In this document: positions 11,850 through 26,448 of the stretch, piece by piece
How positions within the stretch are numbered: position 1 is the stretch's first letter
How the letters are laid out: each line of letters opens with the position of its first letter
From: Manis javanica
Lineage: Eukaryota > Chordata > Mammalia > Pholidota > Manidae
DNA length: 64,000 bases
Assembly: GCF_040802235.1 (NCBI RefSeq)
Contig: NC_133167.1
Location: forward strand, 16,794,501 to 16,858,500
Direction: 5' to 3'
Position numbers and translations under genes: made by a program
The notes under the pieces: generated by a model
The model's database searches: none
What the model was told of the DNA's origin: nothing
The model's input: the letters and a program-made list of their open reading frames with translations, nothing else

Positions 11850-13164
11850 AAAACATGGTGATATATTCTTCCATAATAAAATTAACAATTCTGTATCTTC
11901 AAATTAGGACCCTCTGTCCTTGATTTTTGTACTTTTAAATATCATTTAAATCTACTGTTTTGCAATATCCCTTGACCAGAAAAACAAATTCTGCCTAGCA
12001 TTATTATTAAACAAACACTCCTCAAAGATTTTATTTCATCTGAAATCCTACAGATAACTTTTCAAAGTTTGAAGGCAGCTAATGTGACAACCCAGCTCTC
12101 TTTTCTTGGCTTAAATTCTTGGTTCCTTTAACCATTCCCCATATGAGTTTTCAGCCTTTCTGTCTGGTGATCCTGTCTTGAGCACACTGAAATCTGTCAA
12201 TTTGTAGCACGTGTAGCAAGCAATCATTTGGCGGTATTTTAACTTGTGCACAGTATACTATAGGTACTATCTTCTTAGTTTGGAGATTACTACATATATT
12301 TGTAGTAATGTAGCCTAAAATTAAGCTTATGAGTAGCCACATTACACTACTAGTTGCTTGAATGTACAGTTAACTAAAATGCGATGAATGCCCTTTCCCC
12401 CAACATAAACGTAACCAACTCTTCTTCCCCGGGCCTGAATTTCTAGTTGATTTTTGCATAGCCTAATTGCAGGTTTCACATTTCTGCTTTTTTCTTTCAT
12501 ATGAAAAACTTTCTTCTTGGCCCTTTCATCATGGGGCAGAAAATGGGCAGGACAGCTCATAATGAAAATATTATGGACAAACATGGAGTAACCGTCTGAC
12601 CAGGGTGAATGTCAAGGACAGACTCTCACTGAACATGAAACCTATGGTGTTTTGATCAAACTACAGGCTTCTGGTTCTATCTTCAAACTGCAAGTTTAAC
12701 AAGGAAATGGATTAAAGGCGTGGCATCTAGCAGCCATTGTCTTTCTGATTGGTTATTCTTGAATTACCTGTTTGTTGATTAGACTATTTTTCCACTCTCT
12801 TCTGAAATCTCTAGATTAAAAGTTCATGCTCCTTCAGTGGCAGAGGTCAGGGCCCCGGTCAACCCTCAAAGATTCTCTCAAGCAAATATGAAACAAACAG
12901 TAAGGGAAGAATTCTTACATGATTAGGAGAGACATGGCATAGAAGTCAAAAGGTCAGGTAGCATTGCCATATGGCACCTCTGACTGAAGGCAGAGGATGT
13001 GAAATGGGAGGCCATTTGCTCAGTTCTGGGTTTTCTCTAATGTTCTTCCCCAAAGAGCAGGGATTGCTGAGTTTATTCTTTGAAGCTGAGATACTAGATT
13101 GGTTCTCTACAGTTCCCATGTCCTGAAGCATCTTCCCATTTGTGCCCTATTAATGGACAGGGCT
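11850..13164. other. Intergenic sequence, no gene seen
   Basis: No recognisable repeat, exon or CpG island. The stretch 12060-12600 looks single-copy, and its minus-strand frames (62-80 codons) match no family I know. It could be a conserved non-coding stretch, but I cannot judge conservation from one genome. Confidence 0.5.
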
Positions 13165-13345
13165 TCCTGTTCCAGTGCAATTGCTGGAGCCAAACTGCTT
13201 GAATTTGGATCCTGGCTCCACCACTTACTAGGAAGGTGGTCTTTGGGAAAGTTAACCCATCTATAAAATAGAGTTAACAGGACATAGCTCAGCATTGCAC
13301 AGAACAAATGAGTTAATATAAATCACTTAAGTGCCAAGCACATTA
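13165..13345 (+). mobile_element. MIR SINE
   Basis: Shows the MIR order: GAATTTGGATCCTGGCTCCACCACTTACT, GGGAAAGTTAACCCATCTATAAAATAGAG, then AAATGAGTTAATATAAATCAC and GTGCCAAGCAC, with the full 5' to 3' core present. Confidence 0.85.
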
Positions 13346-13807
13346 TTATACATTCAACTAGATACTGTTTCTTCAGTGTTCCTTGGCATGAAATCTGTTT
13401 TGATACAGTTAAAGGTCCTGCTTGTTTGGTTCCCCCAGTATAGATAAATCAGGGCTAAGGACTGTTGACATGTAAATTAGTAAGGACTTCCTAAGAAGAC
13501 AGTGTTAAGGTTGTAGGCAACAATAAAAAAATTCTATTGATTGGAATGCTGAGGCAATTTCCTCCTGCATATACTTTATTCACATATGCTAAATCTCACT
13601 AAATGTATCACATCATCAGGGAAGATGGCTATGGACATATTATCTTATGACAGGGTAATCCTTGCCTCTGACCTCGGTTTTGCACCAAGGTAAATAAACA
13701 GCCAAGAGGAAGATTGGAGAAAGCAGATAAGGAGTAAGGAGAGGCAAAGCAGTGTGTGAGGCAGCTCCCAGTGAGACAGGCAGCCAACAGTTCTAGTCAA
13801 TAAACAC

Positions 13808-13813
13808 TTTATT
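13808..13813 (-). promoter_or_regulatory. RETREG2: Polyadenylation signal of RETREG2
   Basis: AATAAA on the minus strand (TTTATT on plus), about 860 bases past the stop codon. It is the first canonical hexamer that makes a plausible 3' end. Confidence 0.7.
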
Positions 13814-14516
13814 CTCCAGTCAACACATGCACAGATGTTCCTGTCCACTTCCTGACCCTAGCAGGGGGTCCCACCACACTTGGACCACCCATGGCCCAGA
13901 GGAGCAGGTCTCCTCCCTAGGATAGTAAGAAAGGCTCTCATCACAACACAAAGCTCCTGCTCACTAGCAGGGTTGGTGCCTATGCTGTGGGATCCCTGCT
14001 CTCCTGTATCAGGAAAGGCCAGATGCACTAGGTAAGGGTGCAGTGGAGGTTACAAGGGCTATAGTGGCCTAAGTGCATAAGTACTGGCCTGACCCACCAC
14101 CCCAGGTTCAGTCTGTACCACCCAGACAGGAGCCTCCCTAAAGCTTAGCCAGAGCCTGCTGGGAAGAAGCTGGCAATGGGTAGGGATCAAGCTACTGACA
14201 GGACAGAATACAGCAGAGAAATAAAGCAGAGAGGAGCACAGGACAGAAGAGAAAAATGATAAAGTGCCTGAACTAAACAACCAAGTGGGACATGAGGACA
14301 GAGCAGCACAGGTCCCTGAGGATAGGAGGAAAAAGGGCTAGAACACCAGGTCTACAGTGGGACATGATGGAATGAGAATAGAGATGAGGCAGGGAGGCAA
14401 GTACAGGCTGTGGGAAGGACTTCCCTAGCCCTGTACACATCCACTAACCCAAATGTAAAATTATTTACAAACTTAAAACCAATCCCAGGCACAGGTACTG
14501 TACCAGGTCTGGGACA

Positions 14517-14540
14517 GCAGGCAGGCAGGCAGGCAGGCAG
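14517..14540. repeat. (GCAG)6 tetranucleotide repeat
   Basis: Six perfect GCAG units on the plus strand, CTGC in the RETREG2 transcript, in the 3' UTR. Confidence 0.95.
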
Positions 14541-14672
14541 AGGGTGGACTGGCTACCATCTGACAGCTAGCTTCCCACATATTATCCCTCCCCAGAGCAT
14601 TAGGGAGAGGAAGAAACAGGGACACCCCTAGCCAGGAAGCCCTACCGTGTCTGCAACTCCTTCCCCCAAGGC

Positions 14673-17600
14673 TCACGGCTCTTGGTCTGAGGGTACCAGA
14701 GACAGGGTGTTGGGCCCTAGGGGTGGAGGGGATGGAGCATCAGGGGGCTCTGGGGATGTTTCTGGCTCCAACCCCAGCTCTGCATTCAGCTGCTCCAGCT
14801 CCCCCTGATCCAGCAACTCAAAGTCCTCAGTGGTGAGTGCCTCTTCTTCCTCAGGGGCAGGCAGGGCTAAGTCCTGGGGAAGAGGTGGGAGCACTGAGGG
14901 GGAGGGGACAGGGTCACTTTCAGCAAGGCAAAGTAGGGGTGACAGGGTGCTGGGTGGAGTGGTAGGGTCACCACTCACTGCTTCCGGGCTCAGTGTCTCC
15001 ACTGGTCCTACAGGGGAGAGCTTCACTCCATCCGTGGGAGACCCTGCCCCATTGAAGTGCGTGTTCACAAAATGAAGGGGAGATGAGAGCCGAAGCAAGA
15101 TTTCCTTGGCTGCCACATCTTCTCTCTCCTCCTCTGAGTCCAGGTCTTGCCTTGAGAGGGCCTGAGATGGGCCCAGCAGACCTTCTGGAGGGACCAGCTC
15201 TGTCTCCTCTCCCTCCCCCAGCTCCCGGCTCAGGGTCTCCTCTGGCTCACTCGGCAAGCTCTGCTGGTCCAAATCTGTGCAGAACACAAAGGGTCAGGAA
15301 CATACCTGCTGTTCTGATGAGAACTCAGGCACGGAAAGAGGGGCCAGGCCTTAAATGTTTAAAGGTCTTTCAGCTCAGAGTGGAATTAGGGGGTCAGTTC
15401 CCCACAAACATTTATGGGGACAACAAGCAGAGAGCACAGCTAGCAATTCACGATGGAAAAGGAGGATTGGGAGGGGCACAGGGCTTCCCATACCCTCTGA
15501 GACATCAGTTAGTTGTGGAGTTGTGGCCCGGGAAACAGAGAAGCCGCCACTCTCCAAGATAGAAGCCTCCTCATCTGATAGCTCTGAGTCTGTAATGGCT
15601 AAAGCCAGGGCTGTTTTCTTCACATCCACCTGTAGAAGAACCAGGATGAACATGACAGGTGAGGGGATAAGAGAATCAGGAGCTCCTCCTCAACCCCACT
15701 GCCCCTCCCCATGACTTCCACCCTCTTGAGTAGTGGCTGCCCTAAAGCAGAAAGCTTCTCCCCAAGCCTTCTACTTGACACCCCATCTCCCTTGGACCTC
15801 ACCACTGGTGAGAAGCCAGCCAGTTCTGCTTCGCTTTCACTCTCTGTCTCCGCCAGTGGCTCATCACCTCCAGGGGGTACATTCTTCCCCTGCCGCTCTA
15901 GAGAAGCAAGGGTAGCAGAGCAGTGACCAGTAAGGGATAGTGGTGGGAGACAAGGGAATGGGAAGTGTACCTAAATTCCAGGGCATTTCATTAGCCACAA
16001 GACAAGGCTCTCTCCCGCCTTCTCCTCCAGGGTTATGGGGGCCCCTTACTCCTCTTGTCGTGTTTGTGATGTAGGGCATCAGCTTCCGCCTTCATGCTGT
16101 AGTCCAGTTGCATAAGCAGGGGCTCCAGGCGAGTGTACATCCTCTGGATCAGCTCATGATAAACCACCAGGGGCCACAGCAGGATACTCAGCACTAGGAG
16201 TTAAAGAGTCCACTCAGAGCTCCCAAACCTATTTCCTAAGAGTCCCCATTCAACTGGTCCCTCAACAGCAAGCGCTAAAGGAAGACAAGGTCCTTTCCTA
16301 AGGCTGTGCCAACCTCTTCCCTCCGTATCTACTGCCCTCCTCCCCAGATGATTCTTCCACTGTTACTAATACTGCAGCATCCCCTGGAAATATCTGTAAA
16401 TGGGTAACTGAGCAGACAGAGACTGTTCTGGCTTTGAGTCAGTCCAGAAAAAGAAAACAAAGACAGAGCTTTGGGAAGAGCATGGGCTAGACCCTACTCA
16501 CAGACAATGTAGGAAATCATAATCCCTGGAACATAGTGTCCCAGCACAGCCAGCACAGCACAGCCAGAGCAAACTCGAGCACAGAACTGCAGAGAAGAGC
16601 ACAAGGTCTAAGAACTATGGGCTGAAGTACACACCCCACTTATCTGGGTAAGAAACTACTGTTCAGCTGGTGGAAGGGTGAGTATGCCTTCTAGAAGTGC
16701 AGTGATCCAATCTAGTCAAGAGAGTGCCTAAGACCACCAATTCAGGTTTGCAACAGACATTGCCAAACACCTATAATGTAAACCAGCCTGCCGTGGCAGG
16801 AATCAGTGTCACAACATCAGAAGCTTACTGCCTGAGGTGAGATGCCTCCTGTACCAGGCTAATGACTGTGAACGCCGGCTCAAGAAGGCACCAGGCCTCT
16901 TCCTTCTGTCTCTAGCCAGGGAGTTCACATCACTCCTCCCCATCTTCCCACCACCTCTACTTCCCCACAGTTCAGGGAACTGCTGTATGACACAGGGGAG
17001 GTTACCTGAGCTGGATTCTGCCTTTTGTACTGCAGCAGCTCCTGCAGGTGAATCTGGAAGGTGAGCCAGCTCTCAGCCAGGTATCTGCACAACTCAGGCA
17101 CACTCAGCAGGTGCGGCCGGGCGCCTGACCCCGCACCCTCACTGGGGAGACACGACATGACCCCTAGAACCTCAGACACTCAAAAATTCCTCTGAGAATG
17201 CCAATGAGATCTTCAGTCTGAGGAAGTAGACAACCCCACCTCCCAAAGGGAGGCTGTTCTGGTCTTGGGAAGCAAAGCCCACAGTTCCAAACCCTCTGTC
17301 CCAAAAAGGAGCAGGTACACCAACACCTACATAGGAACCTGGGAACAAGTTTGTTACTAGTCCACTCACTATGCTGGGATCTGTGCCTGCAGAAGCTGCA
17401 GTGTTGTCCTGCACCGTGGTGACATCAGCACCAAAGCAAAATAGGGTTTGGGCATTTTTCTTCAAGAGGTGGCCTGCACTCACCTGTCAGAGTGTGGCTC
17501 CTCTGGCGATGATGCTAGAGAGAGAGGAGGGGGACAAATTATTGAGTGAGGGGGGCTCTGCAAGACACTCCCCAAGGCAGAAATAGTTGCCCCTCCTCTA

Positions 17601-18892
17601 CAGTCCTAGAGCACTTTTTTCAAATGCCAACTGCCAAAGTATTACATTGTTGGTGTCATCTGTGTGTCTGTCTCCTTTAGACTTTAGCCTTTTCAAACAC
17701 AGGAACCATATCTTATTCATGTTTACATCTCAAGCAACTCACAGTCTGGCACCTAGTTGGTCCAAAACGCCAATAAAATATATAGATATCAAGAACAATA
17801 AGAACTAATCCGTCTACAATTTTCTACCATATGTGAATCCCTACCATAAGCCCATTAACATGTATTCATTCACTCATTTAATCTTCCCCTCCCTATGAAG
17901 AAACTTCTATCATCACTGTTTTATAGGAAACTGAGGCAAACAGAAGCTGAACAACTTTTACAATGCCACACATACTGTAAATGGCAAAGCAGGCAATGTA
18001 ATCCAGTCAATCTGACTGTAGAGTCCACAATCTTCACTACTACACTCACAAAATAACATTAATTTAGAAAACGAGGCAATTCTCGATTTCTTACTGGGGG
18101 AGTGGTAATGCCTAGGGGGCCGGGGGCCTGCTGTACATTCCCTTCACCATTAAACCCATCCAGCGGGGTCAGGCACAAAGCAAGTGCACAATGGAGCCTG
18201 CTGAATGAAGTACACTCACCTGAGATGTCAGGGAGGAAGCGAGGCTGCCAGAGATCGAGCAGAAAATAGGCCAAAAGTGAGATGCTGAGCAGGAAGAAAG
18301 GCCGGAGGGACGACGAAGACAGCAACCTTAGGGAGAGACAGGCACCTCAGCGGCGAGGAGGAGGCTCCTGCATCCATTACAAAGGGCGAAAAGCGCCCAC
18401 TGACGGTGGAATGAGAACCTCCAGGCCTAATTCGAGACGCGAAGACAGAGAAATGGGCCAACCCAGGTGGACAACGGCCTTTAAAAATTAAGGAATGGGT
18501 CATTCCACCAAGTCAAGTGTCAACCCCAAGAACAGGAACGGTGCTCCCAGGCCTTCCCGCCCCCGCGCTCCCGGCGCAGCCCGGCCCCGCCCCCTCCTCC
18601 GCGGCCGTTACCAGAAGAGGCCGTTGAGCGCGGCCGCGGTGACGAGGCTGTGCAGCGGCTTCTCCCACACCAGCAGCCGCTGCGCTGACGCCAGCACTGC
18701 TTCCCAGCCGCGGAGCCGCAGCCACAGCGTCGAGGCCAGGCGTCCCACCGCCTCGGCCGTGGCCGCCTCATCCTCCGCCTCACCGGTGGTCTCACCCATG
18801 CCTAGACTCAGACCCAGGCCCAGGCCGAGGTTCAGGCCCAGCCCCGGGGCCCCACCCGCGCCGGTGTCACCGCCGCCACCACCACTCGCCAT
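14673..18892 (-). CDS. RETREG2: Reticulophagy regulator family member 2 (FAM134A)
   Basis: Nine coding exons, high to low: 18892-18612, 18326-18220, 17514-17484, 17141-17006, 16586-16502, 16193-16050, 15897-15803, 15629-15494, 15274-14673. They sum to 1617 nt, 538 aa plus stop, close to the human protein. The start is the first ATG in a CpG-rich leader and opens MASGGGGG, followed by a Gly/Leu-rich tract. The reticulon-homology domain shows two hydrophobic hairpins, at about residues 85-125 and 192-228, with an amphipathic stretch between them. The C-terminal half is acidic and disordered. An LC3-interacting region, EDFELLDQ, sits at about residues 488-495 with core F490..L493, as in FAM134B. 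Known role of the family: ER-membrane curvature and ER-phagy receptor, working in the ER. Exon 3 is a 31-nt micro-exon. All introns are GT-AG. Identity is certain; exon ends were deduced from phase. Confidence 0.95.
17600..17780 (+). mobile_element. L2 3'-end fragment in RETREG2 intron 2
   Basis: The text TAGACTTTAGCCTTTTCAAA, AGGAACCATATCTTATTCATG and GTCTGGCACCTAGTTGG follows the order of the L2 3' end ('gtaagctcc... agggact... cctggcacat'). Confidence 0.55.
17860..18050 (-). mobile_element. MIR SINE in RETREG2 intron 2
   Basis: Mirror of the MIR core: TCACTCATTTAATCTTCCCC, TTTTATAGGAAACTGAGGCAAACAGAAGC, ending near AGAGTCCACAATCTTCACTACTACACTC. It lies antisense to the genome's plus strand and therefore sense to RETREG2. 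Confidence 0.8.
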
Positions 18893-19013
18893 AACCCCGC
18901 CGCAGCCGCCGCCCGAGCCCGCAAGGAGCCAGGGCTGCGCGAGCGCCGCTGGGGGCGCGTCAGACGGAAGGGGGCGCCAGCCGACAAGATCGCCGCGGAG
19001 GCCGGCGATGGGC

Positions 19014-19023
19014 GTCACGTGAC
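19014..19023. promoter_or_regulatory. CLEAR-type E-box GTCACGTGAC (TFEB/TFE3/MITF, USF)
   Basis: A perfect 10-bp palindrome equal to the consensus of the lysosome/autophagy CLEAR element, about 125 bp upstream of the RETREG2 start codon. USF1/2 and MAX-family factors bind the same core, so the site alone does not name the factor. Confidence 0.6.
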
Positions 19024-19040
19024 GGAGGAATGACGAACCC

Positions 19041-19049
19041 TCACGTGAC
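19041..19049. promoter_or_regulatory. Second E-box TCACGTGAC
   Basis: Nine of ten positions of the same palindrome (preceded by C instead of G). It is centred about 26-27 bp from the first, roughly two and a half helical turns. Confidence 0.55.
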
Positions 19050-19100
19050 GCATCCTAACCGTTGGGATAGGAGGGGCCCGCGCTTGCGCGCGCGGACGGC

Positions 19101-20119
19101 TACCAGTGACCCTCCTCTTACGCAGGAGCGTGTTCTGGCTCCTGAAGTCTTGAACCTGGGTAGTGGTCGGAGCGTGTCTGGTTCTGTCTGACCGGGTGAC
19201 TGTGTTTCTGCGTTTCCCCACCCCAGCCCGTTTTCTTCTCCCGATGTAGGCAGGGCGGCTTGGGAGTCTGGTGCTGGCGTGGTATTCCCAGTGTGATGGG
19301 ACCGTAGGGGCAGGAAGTGGGCTTCCTGATGGCCAGTATACCTGGGTTGGATCTGCTTCTGCTCCGGGAGGGCGGCGGCCGTCCGGTTACTCAACCTTCG
19401 ACGTACTGGTCCCCCCAGTTCCCTCCTTTAAGCAAATAAACACCAGCGCGTGACTCGACAGACTCAAAAACAGCTTCACTTACTCTGAAAACTTGTTTCC
19501 GCCCATCTCATGTTTCTGTAAACTTTTCTCTCTTCCACCTATCAGCGAAATTGGGGTCGCGAGGTAAGTTTAAAACCAAAGCCCTGTTTACGTGCGGTTT
19601 ACTCTTTGGGGACATAACACCGGTTATTGACGGGGGCTTTATTTTCCTTTGAGATCATTTAATCTCTGCACCCTATAAAATAGGCATTTAATTAGATTAA
19701 AAATTACAAACTCTACTAAAAAAATGCATACAGCAAAAACTAAGATTCCCTGTCACCTTGTCCACAGTTCGCCCACTACGTTTCTTGTCCTACATCTTTC
19801 TTTTATTCACATTAACATATAGTCCTTGTGGAAGGGTCAGCTGGAAACCTCCGCATGGCCCCCCAGGAACTGTCCCTGTGTCTTAGACGAGGGCACCATG
19901 GGGCTCAACTTGGTGACTTGCCCAGGTTCAGTGCTACCAAGAATTCGAGCTCGGCTCCTTGCGGACGGTGGTGGCCTGCGGCTCGACGCAGCGGGCGGCA
20001 GGAAGTGCCAGGCACCGACTCGCTGGCAACACCCCCGCGTCTTGTAAACGTGGGACAGACGCGTGGTGTGGCACAGCGTGCTTCGCACGGGTCGCGGCCG
20101 GGTCTCTCTACCTGGCGAG
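19101..20119 (+). promoter_or_regulatory. CNPPD1: CNPPD1 promoter region and probable non-coding exon 1
   Basis: A second CpG island covers about 19950-20450 and is separated from the RETREG2 island by an AT-rich gap at about 19480-19800. A strong donor, GCGAG|GTGAGT, ends at 20119 and pairs in orientation with the acceptor TTCGCAG at 20321, leaving a 202-bp first intron. The transcription start is probably within 100 bp upstream of 20119 but is not visible. A short MIR-like piece is possible near 19880-19960. Confidence 0.5.
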
Positions 20120-20226
20120 GTGAGTGCCCGGCGCTCAGGCCCGGAGCCCCGCCCGGGGCGGAACAGGAAGAGGCGCCCGCCGCCCGGGCCCCGCCTGCAG
20201 CCGCTGGCGCGAGGGGAGGGGGCTGA

Positions 20227-23897
<3,671 letters not shown>

Positions 23898-24600
23898 AAG
23901 GGCTCCAAGGAGTGCATTAAGAGGATTTGGGCATCCCCGAGACCCTGGGGGAGAAAGTTTGATTTAGATCCTCTCTACCTCTGGGTCCTTGGCTGGTCCC
24001 CTGTCCTCCTAGGTGATGGATCTTAAGGGGTTATAGGGCAGAAGGGCCGAAGGTCACTTACTTTCCTGGACCTAAGTGGCTGGCTGGCTGGCTAGGACAG
24101 TGATGGTGCCAAGGAAAGTTTCAGCTTGGTGACCAGAGGCATGTCACAGATGGACAGAGGAGAAGCCCCTGTCTTTCCACCTCCCCTGGACTCTTCTAGA
24201 CTTTTGCTTTTGAGTTCCCTAGGATGGAAGGGTTAAGGTGGGAGACGGGAGAAGTGGGGTGAGGGAGGGAGGAAATTTTGATCGGGGTCTGTGTGATGTC
24301 CCTCAGCAGGAGAGCCAGGGACTGATAGGGCCAGGTGGGTGCTACTGTGGGCAGGTGGGGTAAGGTGGGAAACCCTCTCCACCTGCCCTTTCATGTAGTG
24401 TAAAGGGCCACAGACTGCTGGGACTTTCCCCTTTGTCCTTTTGTCTTCCAGCCTTCTCTGTACCCTGCTTCTGGGTTTCCCTCTTTGATTCCTCTCCTGG
24501 GTGTTCTCTTCACAGGCCTCTCTGGCTACTGCTTTGTATCTGGGTTTTTCATGCTTTTGTAGAACTGAAATTTCAATAAACAGTTTCCGTTGCATGGACT
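23898..24600 (+). other. CNPPD1: CNPPD1 3' UTR
   Basis: Runs without introns from the TAG at 23895-23897 to the AATAAA at 24575-24580. The cleavage site is set at about 24600 from the usual spacing. Confidence 0.75.
24575..24580 (+). promoter_or_regulatory. CNPPD1: Polyadenylation signal of CNPPD1
   Basis: AATAAA about 680 nt past the stop, followed within 30 nt by a GT-rich stretch. It is the only canonical hexamer in this UTR that I saw. Confidence 0.75.
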
Positions 24601-24718
24601 GGACTTTTCCTTCTGCGGCAGCCTTCAAAGAACTTTCCTTCCAATATCTGCCTTCTAAGCCTCCCTACTTCCTGATCTGTCATCTTGCAACTCTGAGCCC
24701 CATTTCAGAACTTCCCTG

Positions 24719-24758
24719 TTTGACTGTCATAGGATCCCTTTGACTGTCACAGGATCCC
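24719..24758. repeat. 20-bp tandem duplication
   Basis: TTTGACTGTCATAGGATCCC at 24719-24738 is followed at once by the same 20 bases with one change (T24730 to C24750). Confidence 0.95.
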
Positions 24759-25284
24759 ATTTCAAACTTCTCCAACTCCCAGCACCTGGGGGCCCCTGGC
24801 ACTGCTTGGCTCGGGTGCCATGGGGCACAGATGGTGACTGTACTATGCCTGGAGTTGGCCCTTTGGCCCTGTCACAAGTTCTGGGTGAGCACCATTCCTG
24901 TGGATCCTGAAGCACATCTTGTGGAGAGAGGCCAAGCTGAACATCCAACAGAGCCACATGAGCGACTTGAGAACCCTGAGGACACCTGTTTCTATCTTGA
25001 CTTCCAATCCTGTCTGAAACATGGTGGTGATCAGTGTTCAGAAATCCAAAGCTGGGTTATTGAAAAAAGGAAATCTTCCTGCAGCTGAACTGAGGATATG
25101 TGCTGCTGCTTAAGATGATCCACGGCTGGGGTGGTACTGCCCCCTAGGGGGAACTTTGAAAATTTAGGGGGTGTTTTTTGATTATCACAAACATTTGAAG
25201 GGATACTACAGCATTTACCTGGCCTGGGTGAGATGCTAGACATCTTGAAATACTAAGACCCCCCTTATAATGAAGAATTTCCAG

Positions 25285-25590
25285 AACACCTTTTTTTTTC
25301 CTCACTTTTTATTTTTATTTTTTTATTAAGGTGTCTGATATACACCCTTTTGAAGGTTTCACATGAAAAACGTGGTTACTACATTCACCCATATTATCAA
25401 GTCCCCCCCATACCCCACTGAAGTTGCCATCAGTGTAATAAGATGACACAGTCACTACTTGGCTTTCCTATGCTGCACTGTCTTCCCTGTGACCCCTCCC
25501 AGACCATGTGTACCAATCATGATACCCCTCAATCCCCTCCCCCCTCCCTCACCCTGTGGAGCCTGTGTCCTCTGCTGTCCAGAATACATT
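25285..25590 (-). mobile_element. LINE-1 3' UTR fragment
   Basis: It begins with T-rich sequence (a poly-A tail on the minus strand) and matches the 3' UTR of the L1 at 6372-7144 in order: ACCCATATTATCAAGTCCCC, CATCAGTGTAATAAGATGACACAGTCACTACTTGGC-like text, CTGCACTGTCTTCCCTGTGACCCC. No ORF2 part remains, so it is strongly 5'-truncated. Confidence 0.85.
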
Positions 25591-26448
25591 TTAAATGGCC
25601 AATTGCACATCATGTATATGAAAAGCGTGTTATATGAGCCTAGAACTATCTTAGTCTTATAATCACAAAATACTTTTTGCACATTTTGAAAGACTCAGTT
25701 TGTCAGTGTACAACCATGTAACTTAAAACTCTACTTCGCTTTGTTCAGCACTTCACCAAAAGCTTTTTCACTGTTTTGGAGCATCAGGTCACCAATGGGA
25801 AGACCACCTGTTGTGTATGAATAGCCAGCAAACAACAGTATCAGTTGACTTTAGCTGTCACATCCACAGTGATTCTGTATGCTGGGGTGGGCACTGGACT
25901 GCTTCACTGTCTTCTGGTTGAGTTGGGCCCAGGCTTTCACATACTAAAATACTTGTTATATAAGTATATTCCATTTATTTCTCCTTTATGTTACAGTGAG
26001 GACACTGTGGAGTGGTGGTCGTTGTTGCCTTGTGTCACATAGGGATATTGCCCATGCATTTCCTTTTGAGGTAGTCCAGTAGGCTTGACCCTGAAAGGGT
26101 TGAGAACTGTGGTGTCACATTGATAGTTCCAAGTGGTGGTAGAGTGGAGGGTATACAGGCTGTAAGCCCCTTCCCCCATCCTGTTTTCCAGAGCCTAGAT
26201 GGACATTCTTGGGGGGAGGGGTCCAGAAGATGGTTCCCCAGTTAATGGGTGATGGAATTTGCACAAGAGCTGGGCAAAGGTGAAAGGGCCATGTCCTGCC
26301 CCAAATCCCTCATCCCTTCTCTCCGCTTCATTGACACCACCACCTCCTCCCCACTCCAGGCAGCTAACTTCACCTAAACTCTGACCTCTTACTCCTGCTA
26401 CTTAACTCTGGCCCAGGGCAGCCAAGACAAGACTAAAGGCAGGGCAGC

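Larger units (their letters stand above)
13790..14672 (-). other. RETREG2: RETREG2 3' UTR
   Basis: This follows the TGA stop at 14675-14673 without an intron and runs to the AATAAA signal on the minus strand at 13813-13808. The cleavage point, expected 10-25 bases beyond the signal, was not seen and is set at about 13790. The UTR contains a (GCAG)6 tract at 14517-14540. Beyond it, 13346-13785 holds nothing I recognise. Confidence 0.75.
18893..19100 (-). promoter_or_regulatory. RETREG2: RETREG2 CpG-island promoter and 5' UTR
   Basis: The CpG-dense region begins inside exon 1 and extends to about 19100. There is no TATA box. The leader contains no upstream ATG in frame with the CDS; the codon 42 triplets upstream is GTG. 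Two E-boxes of CACGTG type lie at 19014-19023 and 19041-19049, and a possible ETS site (CGGAAG) at about 18964. The start of transcription is not fixed by the sequence but is probably near 18960-19020. Confidence 0.65.
24601..26448. other. CNPPD1-SLC23A3 intergenic region
   Basis: Contains the 20-bp tandem duplication at 24719-24758 and the L1 fragment at 25285-25590. The region 25640-26400 has no recognisable repeat. The last 150 bp before the SLC23A3 ATG are pyrimidine-rich and lack a CpG island, consistent with a tissue-restricted promoter. No TATA box is evident. Confidence 0.55.

Noticed and set aside
15083-15562. 159-codon plus-strand frame opposite RETREG2 exons 8-9
   Set aside because: Antisense shadow of the real RETREG2 coding exons.
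18495-19022. 175-codon open frame antisense to RETREG2 exon 1
   Set aside because: GC-rich shadow of the CpG island and of exon 1. It has no family resemblance, and the repetitive Pro/Arg/Ala composition is typical of antisense CpG frames.
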